Shown here: positions 55,707 to 63,631 of the stretch, in pieces
How positions within the stretch are numbered: position 1 is the stretch's first letter
Layout: each line of letters begins with the position of its first letter
Assembly: GCF_001306455.1 (NCBI RefSeq)
Contig: NZ_LGTQ01000006.1
Location: 930,001-994,000 of the forward strand
DNA: 64,000 nt
From: Jiulongibacter sediminis
GTDB taxonomy: Bacteria > Bacteroidota > Bacteroidia > Cytophagales > Spirosomataceae
Direction of reading: 5' to 3'
Notes under the pieces: model-generated
What the model was told of the DNA's origin: nothing
The model's input: only the letters and a program-made list of their open reading frames with translations
Databases searched by the model: none
Made by a program: the position numbers and the translations under genes

Positions 55707-56624
55707 ATGCCTAAAGCACTCTTATACATATCCATTGCATTCCTCTGTCAATCCTGCTTTTTGTTTACAGGGCCTACTCCTGACCCTCCGGGGGCAACCG
55801 AAGAGCCTTTGCCGGAGTTTCTTTCAACACCATCGAGTTTTAGTGTTGAGCGTGGAAAGGTAGATGAGGCCTCGGGAATGGTTGCTTCGCAAAGTATGCC
55901 AGGAAATCTTTGGGTTATTAATGATGGTAATACCAAGGCAGCTTTACATTTGCTTTCTAATACAGGTAATTATTTAGGTTCGGTAGATATGTGGCCATCT
56001 GTAAACAGAGACTGGGAAGATATCGCCGACGGGCCGGGTCCTGAAGAAGGTGTCAATTATCTATATGTTGGGGATATCGGGGATAACGCTGAAGTATACG
56101 GTACCTATCAAATCTATCGGATGAAAGAACCTGTGGAACTGGTTGATGGCATTCAGCAAGATGTGATTTCTTTCAGATACGAAGATCGTAGCAACGGACT
56201 GGATGTTGAAGCCATGTTAGTGGATCCACGAACAAAAGATATTTATCTGATTTCAAAAAGGCAGCTTTTTACTGTTCGGGTGTACAAATTGCCTTATCCT
56301 CAAAGTATTACAGAAGAAAATGTAGCCGAATTTCAAGGTGTAATTCCTCATAGCTTCATTACAGCCGCTGATATTTCAAAAGACGGAAGGCAGCTGATGA
56401 TTAAAAACTACGATGCCATCTTTTACTGGCGTCTCTCTGAAAACGAAACAGTTTTTGAGGCATTGAGAAGAAACAGAGATGTCGGCTTGCCTTATTACCC
56501 CGAAGAGCAGGGAGAAGCTTTATGTTTTGACTATAACGATTCTGGTTACTACACGCTTTCAGAACGTCTTGACAATCCATCAGGAACGCTCTACCACTAT
56601 GAGCGGAAGGTAACAGATCAGTAA
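55707..56624 (+). CDS. lipoprotein with beta-propeller-like repeats, unknown
   Basis: The start is set at ATG 55707 (MPKALLYISIAFLCQSC, lipobox Cys17), giving 305 residues. The mature part has EASGMVASQSMPGNLWVINDG and YLYVGDIGDNAEVYG, a pattern seen in phytase-like or SdiA-regulated-like propellers, and DVEAMLVDPRTKDIYLISKR. No catalytic set is recognised. It follows the lactonase and may be cotranscribed. Confidence 0.8.
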   Translation: MPKALLYISIAFLCQSCFLFTGPTPDPPGATEEPLPEFLSTPSSFSVERGKVDEASGMVASQSMPGNLWVINDGNTKAALHLLSNTGNYLGSVDMWPSVNRDWEDIADGPGPEEGVNYLYVGDIGDNAEVYGTYQIYRMKEPVELVDGIQQDVISFRYEDRSNGLDVEAMLVDPRTKDIYLISKRQLFTVRVYKLPYPQSITEENVAEFQGVIPHSFITAADISKDGRQLMIKNYDAIFYWRLSENETVFEALRRNRDVGLPYYPEEQGEALCFDYNDSGYYTLSERLDNPSGTLYHYERKVTDQ

Positions 56625-56658
56625 GTCTTTCAAAAGAGTATGTTGGCCTTTTCGAGGT

Positions 56659-57978
56659 TTATCCAAACAACTTGCCAAGCTTACCAGACCCCTGCATTTT
56701 GTTCATGCGTTTCATCATTTTACGCATTTGTTCAAATTGCTTTAAAAGATTGTTTACCTGCTGAATAGAGGTACCGCTACCATTGGCAATCCGTTTTCTA
56801 CGTGGACCATTAATGATATCCGGATTCTCTCTTTCGCCCGGGGTCATGGATTGAATTACGGCTTCTATTGGTTTGAAAGAGTCGTTATCAATGTCAATAT
56901 CTTTGATAGCTTTGCCCATTCCAGGGATCATGCCCATCAAGTCTTTTACATTACCCATTTTCTTGATTTGTTGAAGCTGGCTTAGGAAGTCGTTGAGATC
57001 AAACTTGTTCTCACGCATTTTCTTATTGAGCTTCTTGGCTTCATCCTCATCATAGGCTTGCTGGGCACGCTCCACAAGGGAGATAACGTCACCCATGCCG
57101 AGGATACGGTTGGCCATTCTATCCGGGTGGAAGATGTCGAGGTCTTCCATTTTTTCTCCGGTTGACATGAATTTTATAGGCTTGTCAACCACAGCTTTTA
57201 CCGAAAGAGCCGCACCACCTCGGGCGTCACCATCAAGTTTGGTTAAAACCACACCATCAAAATCAAGACGCTCGTTAAAGGTTTTTGCTGTATTCACAGC
57301 ATCCTGACCCGTCATAGAGTCCACCACAAAAAGAACTTCGGTAGGATTGATGGCTTTTTTAATATTCTCCACCTCCTTCATCATCACCTCATCAACTGCC
57401 AGACGACCGGCGGTATCGACGATGATAATATTTTTGCCTTTACTTTTGGCCTCTTTTAGGGCATTTTGTGTAATATCGACGGCATTCTTGTTCTCAGGCT
57501 CAGCATAAACATCAACTCCGATCTGCTCACCTAAAACCTGAAGCTGTGTGATGGCGGCAGGTCTGTAGATATCACCAGCAACCAACATCACCTGCTTACC
57601 TTGCTTTTTGAGGTAACTGGCGAATTTCCCTGAGAAAGTCGTTTTACCTGAACCCTGAAGGCCGGCAATCAAAACAATGGCAGGGGAACCTTGGAGATTA
57701 ACCGGCTGAGCTTTGCCACCCATCAATTGAGTCAATTCTTCCTGAACAATCTTGGTAAAGAGTTGACCTGGTTCTACAGCGATTTTTACATCACGATCAA
57801 GAGCCTCCTGTTTTACGCGATCAGTTACTTCTTTGGCAACTTTATAGTTTACATCGGCATCCATCAATGCACGACGAATCTCTTTTACAGTAGAGGCAAT
57901 ATTGACGTCAGTAATGCGGCCTTTGCCCTTAAGGGTTTTAAATGCACCGGCCAGTTTATCCTGTAAGCTCTCAAACAT
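56659..57978 (-). CDS. ffh: signal recognition particle protein Ffh
   Basis: A 439-residue SRP54 GTPase that binds signal peptides with 4.5S RNA and delivers ribosomes to FtsY. G1 (GLQGSGKTT), DIYRPAA, DTAGRLAVDE and TKLDGDARGG are intact, and the C-terminal M domain carries IPGMGKAI and the RNA-binding region SMTPGEREN...GSGTSIQQV. The start is ATG 57978 with a TAAATTTG box upstream. Confidence 0.97.
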   Translation of the reverse strand: MFESLQDKLAGAFKTLKGKGRITDVNIASTVKEIRRALMDADVNYKVAKEVTDRVKQEALDRDVKIAVEPGQLFTKIVQEELTQLMGGKAQPVNLQGSPAIVLIAGLQGSGKTTFSGKFASYLKKQGKQVMLVAGDIYRPAAITQLQVLGEQIGVDVYAEPENKNAVDITQNALKEAKSKGKNIIIVDTAGRLAVDEVMMKEVENIKKAINPTEVLFVVDSMTGQDAVNTAKTFNERLDFDGVVLTKLDGDARGGAALSVKAVVDKPIKFMSTGEKMEDLDIFHPDRMANRILGMGDVISLVERAQQAYDEDEAKKLNKKMRENKFDLNDFLSQLQQIKKMGNVKDLMGMIPGMGKAIKDIDIDNDSFKPIEAVIQSMTPGERENPDIINGPRRKRIANGSGTSIQQVNNLLKQFEQMRKMMKRMNKMQGSGKLGKLFG

Positions 57979-58005
57979 GGTTTTTCCTTTTATTCAAATG
58001 GGCTG

Positions 58006-58013
58006 CAAATTTA
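58006..58013 (-). promoter_or_regulatory. putative -7 box of ffh
   Basis: Read leftward this is TAAATTTG, 28 bp before the ffh ATG. A TTG lies 23 bp further upstream within the T-run of the preceding terminator. Confidence 0.55.
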
Positions 58014-58036
58014 GTTATTTAACTGATGATAAGAAA

Positions 58037-58070
58037 CAAAAAAAAGCCTCTGCAAAATGTTGCAGAGGCT
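58037..58070 (-). terminator. terminator of the DUF3244-like gene
   Basis: AGCCTCTGCAA (58045-58055) and TTGCAGAGGCT (58060-58070) pair perfectly around a 4-nt loop, and leftward transcription then meets a T-run. It lies between the gene ending at 58126 and ffh. Confidence 0.9.
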
Positions 58071-58125
58071 AAGTGTATGGGCAGAAGCTTACCCTTGTTG
58101 CTCGTCTTGCTTCATAATCGTTTGA

Positions 58126-58494
58126 TTATTTAGCAGGAGTCGCTGTTCTTATCACTTTTGTTTCCGTTTTAATCTCAAACGGTTCTTTTACCACTTTATC
58201 TCCCGTAGTAAGTACAATTACATACTCACCGTCTGGAAGAGAAGATAGATTTAGAACTTTGGCGAAATCGCTGGTGGCAACTTCTTTGTAAAGTGTTAGA
58301 CCTGTTTCGTCTTTCACTTCTACATATGTTTTCTCCAGAAGGTTAACTGCAGTTACTTTGAATTTCAGACCGCTCATGGCTTTTACCGTTAGGTCTGACT
58401 CTGCAATGTTTCTGAAATACATGTGATCATCTGCGTGTACTGCTGTAGTTGATACTCCCATCAAGATTACAGCGATTGTTAATAGTTTTTTCAT
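58126..58494 (-). CDS. secreted DUF3244-like protein
   Basis: A 122-residue protein starting at ATG 58494 with a signal peptide (KKLLTIAVILMGVSTTAVHA). The mature part is a single beta-sandwich-like domain (VEVKDETGLTLYKE, LNLSSLPDGEYVIVL) resembling DUF3244 and the sorting-type domains of Bacteroidota. The longer frame upstream covers its promoter and leader and is not used. Function unknown. Confidence 0.8.
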   Translation of the reverse strand: MKKLLTIAVILMGVSTTAVHADDHMYFRNIAESDLTVKAMSGLKFKVTAVNLLEKTYVEVKDETGLTLYKEVATSDFAKVLNLSSLPDGEYVIVLTTGDKVVKEPFEIKTETKVIRTATPAK

Positions 58495-58574
58495 TTTTGT
58501 ATTTTTTAATTCTTTTACTAATTCTTGTTTTTGTTCTAGTTGGATTTTGCTTCCGTCCATCACTTTGTTCATTG

Positions 58575-58606
58575 CAAACATAGCGTATGTGGCTAATGCG
58601 ATGCAA
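58575..58606 (-). promoter_or_regulatory. promoter of the DUF3244-like gene
   Basis: Leftward TTG (58606-58604) and TATGTTTG (58582-58575) are separated by 21 bp, matching the Bacteroidota consensus. The predicted leader is about 75 nt. Confidence 0.65.
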
Positions 58607-58850
58607 TAGACTGTGTTGGTCAAAATGAAAGTTCATCTCACGATCCTACGATAAACTTGGAATAATACCATGAATAGGTATAAGTTGTTATAAGTACTTG
58701 AAAAAGTGCAATGGTATTTAATACTTGCTTAATATCAGTCACTTACAGATTTTCAAGAAAAAGGTAGGACTATTCAGGGAATAAGGCCAAAAAGGACACC
58801 AAATAGTGCAAAATGAACTTTTGGGGGCTTGAGCTCCGCAAAGTTTCCAG
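58607..58850. other. intergenic stretch with no recognised gene
   Basis: AT-rich sequence between the DUF3244-like promoter and repeat copy A. I see no coding frame, tRNA or clear hairpin in it. Together with repeat A it makes up the gap of about 500 bp before the gene ending at 59008. Confidence 0.5.
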
Positions 58851-58989
58851 CTTCATGGAAGTGTTTGGCAGCCTCTGGCAGGGAGTTCGAATCTTTTAAA
58901 TAGAGCGACCCAAGTTTGAAATGGATTATTAATTGGGGCTATAAACCAGAGGTTTGTTAAAACCGCAACGAAGCCGGAGAATTCGCTGA
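58851..58989. repeat. cassette-flanking repeat, copy A
   Basis: This 139-bp stretch matches copy B (60424-60563) in direct orientation. The first ~35 bp share CTTCnTGGAnGTGT...GGCAGnCTnTGGC, the middle ~30 bp differ, and the last 75 bp (58915-58989) match at 58 positions, including TTGGGGC, TTGTTAA, CAACGA, GCCGGA and TTCGCTGA. A small stem CAACGA/TCGCTG near the end is kept in both copies. It lies 18 bp beyond the stop codon of the orphan gene. Confidence 0.8.
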
Positions 58990-59007
58990 AAGTAGTTAGT
59001 AGAAATA

Positions 59008-60363
59008 CTAAATCCTACTTTGATATATTTTAATCCAAACGTCAGAGATTTTATCAAATATGGGCTTATATTTTGATGTGCTGGAAACTATTTCAAATTT
59101 TTCAACATAATAGCTGGCACCATCGTGTTCAACTAGAATTCTAAAATTTTGGTAGTGGTTGAGTATTGAGATGGGTTTTCCTTTTTCTATTAATATATGC
59201 TTTACAGGTTTTGTAGCATCTGGAGTCGAATAAAGACTTATGTTTTGAGATTTACTGACTTCAAAATCAAAAAGGGTTTCCTTACCATTTAGCAATTCTT
59301 TTCCTTTAAAAATCGGGGTGTAAGATTTGTAGAAGTCTTGGACAGATGTAAGGGCTTTATCGATTTGTTCTTCTTCTATTTCTTTTTTAATTTCCACTAA
59401 GAAATCTTTAATTCCATTTATGTTTTTTAGAACATAATTCTTTGTGGTGTCAAAATGGCCATAATTTAATTGTTGGTGAAAGAAGTTGCTCCAGTTGGTT
59501 ATTTTTTTCATTTCATGGGTAGAGCTATACATATATCTCAAATTATCCTCGCCACAATAATAAATTTCAACATTGTTTAAATCATGCTTTCTAACTGCTA
59601 CAAAAATGGGGAAGCAGTCTTTATCGTCCAGAATATTCTGTTTCAGATTTACCGTTAAGTTCTCGTTTGTTGAGCTAAGTCGGTTGTAACTGGAAGCTAA
59701 TTCTCGAAGGGCTGTTTTTTCTAAATTCTCCTTTTCTATCTCATCTTTCTTTTTTTTGTCTGCTTCCTCTTTAAGTCGCTTTTCCTCTTCTCTATGCAAG
59801 AAAAGTTGCTTTAAAGCTCTTTCTTTTTCAGACTTAAATGAGTCGTTATCGAAAACATAATCAAGAGCACTTGAGGAACCTTTCAGACTAAATTTGTAAT
59901 CTTTTTGAGAACAATCGTTAGAATAACGGATTTGAACAGAACTGTATTTTTTAAATAAATCGATTACATCCCACTTTGTTTTCGATGGCGATTTGAATTC
60001 GTAAGAATTGAGACTGGAAAAGAATACAGCATCTCTATCGGCATTGGTGGTTAAACTCGAGGAGAAGTAGGTCGTGTCATTGCCACTAAATTTGAAGAAT
60101 AATTTGTTATTATCGCACCCTGTATATCCTACTTCAGATAAATAGAAATTTGAGTTCAACTCGGAATCAAAAAGATTAAAAGTCAACCTAGGTGCCGTAT
60201 ATGGCCAATTATTGCCAGCCCCAATAACCCAAGCGGCCTTATAGTTACCATCAAAAGGGTTACTTCCTTTCGAGGTCTTCCATTGAGCAAAAAGATTTTG
60301 GTTTAATAAGAAAAGAAAAGCTACTGTAAGGCTTAAAAACTGTTGACGAGCTGAATGTCTCAC
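59008..60363 (-). CDS. exported orphan protein with charged coiled coil, unknown
   Basis: A 451-residue protein with a signal peptide (FLSLTVAFLFLLNQNLFAQ). The N-terminal part has AAWVIGAGNNWPY and a strand-rich region; residues about 185-215 form a highly charged coiled coil of K and E; an SH3-like strand region (about 370-430, YSTPDATKPVKHILIEKGK) follows. I do not recognise a family. The gene is AT-rich, stands alone, and is enclosed by repeat copies A and B, so it looks like a mobile or cassette-borne gene. Confidence 0.8.
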   Translation of the reverse strand: MRHSARQQFLSLTVAFLFLLNQNLFAQWKTSKGSNPFDGNYKAAWVIGAGNNWPYTAPRLTFNLFDSELNSNFYLSEVGYTGCDNNKLFFKFSGNDTTYFSSSLTTNADRDAVFFSSLNSYEFKSPSKTKWDVIDLFKKYSSVQIRYSNDCSQKDYKFSLKGSSSALDYVFDNDSFKSEKERALKQLFLHREEEKRLKEEADKKKKDEIEKENLEKTALRELASSYNRLSSTNENLTVNLKQNILDDKDCFPIFVAVRKHDLNNVEIYYCGEDNLRYMYSSTHEMKKITNWSNFFHQQLNYGHFDTTKNYVLKNINGIKDFLVEIKKEIEEEQIDKALTSVQDFYKSYTPIFKGKELLNGKETLFDFEVSKSQNISLYSTPDATKPVKHILIEKGKPISILNHYQNFRILVEHDGASYYVEKFEIVSSTSKYKPIFDKISDVWIKIYQSRI

Positions 60364-60423
60364 GTGTGAAATGTTAGATTAATGTTTTAAATTAGATATT
60401 TATTCTATTCAAACAAAAACCTG

Positions 60424-60563
60424 CTTCTTGGAGGTGTAGGGCAGTCTATGGCTGGGTACCTGTATTTTGGTACTATGTAATGTGAAATTTTGAAATAGAT
60501 GAATAGTTGGGGCGACAATCCAGAAGATTGTTAACGTTCCAACGACGCCGGAAACTTCGCTGA
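60424..60563. repeat. cassette-flanking repeat, copy B
   Basis: A 140-bp direct counterpart of copy A, starting 60 bp upstream of the orphan gene's start codon. The best block, 60489-60563, has 58 of 75 positions identical to 58915-58989, while the centre (about 60459-60488) is unrelated. The conserved-ends, variable-middle layout suggests a structured element rather than a simple local duplication. Confidence 0.8.
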
Positions 60564-60615
60564 GCAGAGTGTTAAAATTGATTAGATTTAGTCGGTGGGG
60601 CGGTTTGAAACGAAA

Positions 60616-60651
60616 AAGCCCCGAATCTCAAGACAGGGGTTATTCCTTTTT
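60616..60651 (+). terminator. weak hairpin with T-run
   Basis: AGCCCC/GGGGTT arms (60617-60622 and 60636-60641) with a 13-nt loop are followed by ATTCCTTTTTTG. The sequence and its lead-in resemble the fba terminator at 61587-61618. No rightward gene ends just before it. Confidence 0.5.
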
Positions 60652-60794
60652 TGAATAGTGGTATCCTATACTATTACATTTGTATTCTTTTATAATATTA
60701 AAGTTAGGAAACGCCTTCTAACAAGAATGTTATCCATATACTTTGGAAAAAAGACCTAAACTAACTAACATTGAAAAGAATTGACAACCCTAAA
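60652..60794. other. intergenic stretch with no recognised gene
   Basis: AT-rich sequence between the hairpin and the promoter of the two-gene module. With copy B and the hairpin it makes up most of a 504-bp gene-free region. No RNA gene is evident. Confidence 0.5.
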
Positions 60795-60825
60795 TTGCTG
60801 TAAAAGAGAAAAATATATAATTTTG
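60795..60825 (+). promoter_or_regulatory. promoter of the two-gene unknown module
   Basis: TTG (60795-60797) and TAATTTTG (60818-60825) lie 20 bp apart, a full match to the Bacteroidota consensus, about 40 bp before ATG 60868. Confidence 0.65.
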
Positions 60826-60867
60826 CGGCTCGTTTTTTGATTGAAAGAAATAAACACCATTCGATTT

Positions 60868-61029
60868 ATGAAAAATAGTATCTCAAAATTGAAAGAAGTT
60901 TCGAACCAAAGGTTGGAACTGTTCGGAAAACTTTCAAACACTGAGGTGGACTTATCGGAACTTGACTTTATTTCGAAAGATAAGTGCGAGATAATCCGCC
61001 AAAAATTTTCTATCAAAAGGGATAGCTGA
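60868..61029 (+). CDS. 53-residue protein of unknown function
   Basis: A small soluble protein starting at ATG 60868 (a TTG at 60841 would add nine residues). It is largely helical with heptad-like leucines (SKLKEVSNQRLELFGKLS), an acidic middle (EVDLSELDF) and a basic end (IIRQKFSIKRDS). It has its own consensus promoter and precedes the next gene by 12 bp. No family is recognised. Confidence 0.6.
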   Translation: MKNSISKLKEVSNQRLELFGKLSNTEVDLSELDFISKDKCEIIRQKFSIKRDS

Positions 61030-61041
61030 ATATTATTGTAA

Positions 61042-61557
61042 ATGTTTGACAGAAAAAAGCGAACGGAAGAATTCGATATTCTTCTTAAGGTAGTCGTGCC
61101 ACCAATTTTGAAAAAGTACCCTAATGTTAGCTTAGATAACAATATACTAGGGATTGTGATTAATGATTATGAAAATCTGCTGATCGAAGGTATAAAGCCG
61201 GTATATAATGAAGGAGTGAACATCTGTATACACAAAGTTGCCTCCGCTTTTGAAATGGCGATTTCTTATCAAATGCCTCTGAAATGTTCCGACTTAAAAA
61301 CAAGAGTTAATGCGAATTTAGAATTAGCTAAAGATGTTGCAATACAGCTTATAGTTAGTAAGAAAGATGTTGATTTTCCTGGTTTTATTGAATCCTTTTC
61401 GGGATTTTCTGATCAACAAAATGCCTTACTTTTGAAACATGAAAATTATATGAGAATTTCGGCCGATTCAGAAGTTCTTTTTGACTATAATGTACTTTTA
61501 AATGCATTGTTTTGGGAGTCTTTCTTTAATCCGATTTATGAAAACTTTGCCAAGTAA
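61042..61557 (+). CDS. 171-residue protein of unknown function
   Basis: A soluble, mostly helical protein without signal peptide. It begins with a basic stretch (MFDRKKRTEEFDILLK) and has an aromatic-rich C-terminus (FWESFFNPIYENF). No catalytic motif or family is recognised. Being AT-rich, 12 bp behind a 53-residue gene and next to a repeat-flanked orphan, it looks accessory. A toxin-antitoxin or immunity pair is possible, but no motif supports a specific class. Confidence 0.7.
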   Translation: MFDRKKRTEEFDILLKVVVPPILKKYPNVSLDNNILGIVINDYENLLIEGIKPVYNEGVNICIHKVASAFEMAISYQMPLKCSDLKTRVNANLELAKDVAIQLIVSKKDVDFPGFIESFSGFSDQQNALLLKHENYMRISADSEVLFDYNVLLNALFWESFFNPIYENFAK

Positions 61558-61586
61558 TTGTTAATTCTGATGTCTCGTTCAAAAGC

Positions 61587-61618
61587 AAAGGCCCCGAATC
61601 TTTCAATCCGGGGCCTTT
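61587..61618. terminator. bidirectional terminator between the unknown module and fba
   Basis: AAAGGCCCCG (61587-61596) and CGGGGCCTTT (61609-61618) pair perfectly around a 12-nt loop, with A/T tracts on both sides serving both convergent units. Confidence 0.9.
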
Positions 61619-61639
61619 TAATTTCAAAACGATTAAGGC

Positions 61640-62722
61640 TTAAAGCAGTCCTTCCAATCTGTTGATACAGTTTAGGTCTTCAAAAGCAATTTTCAAACGA
61701 TCAACCATGCTTTGCTCGCCTTTGCGAAGCCATACACGTGGATCGTAGTATTTTTTGTTTGGTACATCTTCGCCATCCGGGTTGCCCAACTGAGACTGAA
61801 GGTAGCCTTCGTTTGCCTGATAGTATTTCAAAACACCTTCCCAGGTACTCCATTGCATATCGGTATCGATGTTCATTTTGATCGCACCGTAATCAATAGC
61901 TTCTCTGATCTCTTCTCTTGAAGAACCAGAACCACCATGGAATACAAAGTTTACAGGAAGATCGCCTGTATTGAATTTCTCTTTGATAAAGTCCTGGGAG
62001 TTTTTCAGAATGATTGGCTGAAGCGATACATTACCGGGCTTATATACACCGTGAACGTTACCAAAAGCAGCCGCTACCGTAAAGTTCGGAGAAATCTTCA
62101 TCAGTGTCTCATAAACATAAGCTACTTCAGATGGCTGCGTATAAAGCTTCGAGCTATCAACATCAGTATTGTCAACTCCATCTTCTTCACCACCTGTGAT
62201 ACCTAATTCAATTTCAAGGGTCATGTCAATCTTAGCCATACGTTCAAGGTATTTGGCACAGATTTCCATGTTCTCTTCCAAAGGCTCTTCAGAAAGGTCA
62301 ATCATGTGAGAGCTGAAAAGCGGCTTACCTGTTTTTTTGTAATGCTCTTCACCGGCATCCAGAAGGCCGTCAACCCACGGGAGAAGTTTCTTGGCACAGT
62401 GGTCAGTATGTAATACGACTGGTACACCATAGTGCTCAGCCATTTGGTGTACGTGCATGGCACCGGAGATGGAACCGGCAATTGCCGCTTTCTGGCCTTC
62501 ATTTGATAAGCTCTTTCCGGCGTAGAACACTCCGCCACCATTCGAAAACTGAATGATAACCGGTGAATTTACAGCAGCAGCTGTCTCCAAAACGGCATTG
62601 ATAGAGTTTGTACCTACCACGTTTACCGCTGGCAGAGCAAAATTGTTTTTGTTAGCGTAGGCCAGCAATTCGTTCAAAGCTTCACCTGTTACTACACCCG
62701 GCTTAATCAAAGATTGACTCAT
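61640..62722 (-). CDS. fbaA: fructose-bisphosphate aldolase, class II
   Basis: A 360-residue Zn-dependent aldolase that splits fructose-1,6-bisphosphate in glycolysis. The metal-site motif LHTDHCAKK (about residue 108), ELGITGGEEDGVD and the phosphate-binding HGGSGSS and NIDTDMQWS are intact, placing it in the long class IIA (E. coli FbaA) group. Transcribed alone from a consensus promoter with a leader of about 70 nt. Confidence 0.97.
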   Translation of the reverse strand: MSQSLIKPGVVTGEALNELLAYANKNNFALPAVNVVGTNSINAVLETAAAVNSPVIIQFSNGGGVFYAGKSLSNEGQKAAIAGSISGAMHVHQMAEHYGVPVVLHTDHCAKKLLPWVDGLLDAGEEHYKKTGKPLFSSHMIDLSEEPLEENMEICAKYLERMAKIDMTLEIELGITGGEEDGVDNTDVDSSKLYTQPSEVAYVYETLMKISPNFTVAAAFGNVHGVYKPGNVSLQPIILKNSQDFIKEKFNTGDLPVNFVFHGGSGSSREEIREAIDYGAIKMNIDTDMQWSTWEGVLKYYQANEGYLQSQLGNPDGEDVPNKKYYDPRVWLRKGEQSMVDRLKIAFEDLNCINRLEGLL

Positions 62723-62800
62723 GAATAAGTTTTTTTGTATTTAAATTAGATTTCTTTTGATTCTCTCAATATGACGGCTTAATAGCCTTTAAAAGAGGGA

Positions 62801-62831
62801 CAAAAGTACATTTAATAGCCTAAAAAAACAA
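62801..62831 (-). promoter_or_regulatory. promoter of fbaA
   Basis: Leftward TTG (62831-62829) and TACTTTTG (62808-62801) are separated by 20 bp, a full consensus match. It sits in the 115-bp gap behind the alkD gene. Confidence 0.7.
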
Positions 62832-62837
62832 TTGAGC

Positions 62838-63557
62838 TTAAGCGGCTTCCGCTTTAAGGTTTTTGAAGAACTGCTTACGCTCCTGACTAAAATCCTGAAT
62901 GGCTATGGTAAGTACTTTACCTTGTATATCACTTATATTTTGCGTCAAGAACTCTTCCAGTTCTTTTTGACCTCCACGACTATGGATTTCCCGAAGCATC
63001 CAGCCTATTCCTTTGAGCAGAATGTCTTCTTTTTTATCGAACATTCGTTTGGTTATTTCGAAGGTATCGGTAAAATCGCCGGTTTTTATCAAAGCGTAAG
63101 TGCTTACAATAGCAACCCTCTGTTTCCAAATGTTTTCCTCATTGGCAAGCTTATATAGGATGTCTCTCGGTCGCGTTATCAGGTAATCACCCAATAGGTC
63201 ACGACAGGAACCATCAACCAGATCCCAGTTATTGACATAGTCGAGGTGATCAAGGTACAGGTTCACAAATGGCTCTGGGTCTTTCTTTCGGTTTTTCTGG
63301 TATTGCTTGACCAGAATCAGCAGCCCCGCCATTCTGATTTCGTGGATAGGATGGGTTATCAAGACCGAGAGGTCAGACTGATTAATATGGTAGAAAGGCT
63401 TGATGATTTTTCTGATAGCGGTAGTTTTCAAACCCATGAATTCGTCATGTTCGGCATACTCGCCCTTGCCGGTTTTGAAGAAGCGTTTCATGCTTTCTTT
63501 GTATTCGTCGTCGGCATGAGCATTTAAAAGTTCGAAAAGAGGGTAAAGAGCAGACAT
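62838..63557 (-). CDS. DNA alkylation repair protein, AlkD-like
   Basis: A 239-residue HEAT-repeat-like DNA glycosylase. The catalytic-region motif NNWDLVDGSC, with the conserved Asp, and the later LLKGIGWMLREIHSRG match AlkD, which removes N3- and N7-alkylpurines. Length is typical. A TAAATTTG box lies at 63618-63625, and the FMN reductase gene diverges from it. Confidence 0.92.
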   Translation of the reverse strand: MSALYPLFELLNAHADDEYKESMKRFFKTGKGEYAEHDEFMGLKTTAIRKIIKPFYHINQSDLSVLITHPIHEIRMAGLLILVKQYQKNRKKDPEPFVNLYLDHLDYVNNWDLVDGSCRDLLGDYLITRPRDILYKLANEENIWKQRVAIVSTYALIKTGDFTDTFEITKRMFDKKEDILLKGIGWMLREIHSRGGQKELEEFLTQNISDIQGKVLTIAIQDFSQERKQFFKNLKAEAA

Positions 63558-63617
63558 GGCAGAGTTTTAAAATGGAACCAGATTTGGCTGAGATTGTTTT
63601 AAGCTCGTAATATTGAT

Positions 63618-63625
63618 CAAATTTA
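63618..63625 (-). promoter_or_regulatory. putative -7 box of the alkD gene
   Basis: Leftward this reads TAAATTTG, about 60 bp before the ATG at 63557. No clear -33 element is seen, and the box adjoins the divergent gene's start. Confidence 0.4.
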
Positions 63626-63631
63626 AGGACA

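Noticed and set aside
58495-58623. A longer version of the DUF3244-like protein.
   Set aside because: The extra residues cover a consensus promoter and precede a clean signal peptide at 58494.
58881-58900. GTTCGAATC inside repeat copy A resembles a tRNA T-arm.
   Set aside because: No acceptor stem, anticodon arm or D-arm can be built around it, and copy B lacks the motif.
58851-60563. Interpretation of the repeats as classical integron attC sites.
   Set aside because: The RYYYAAC/GTTRRRY core ends could not be placed convincingly in both copies and no integron integrase is in the window.
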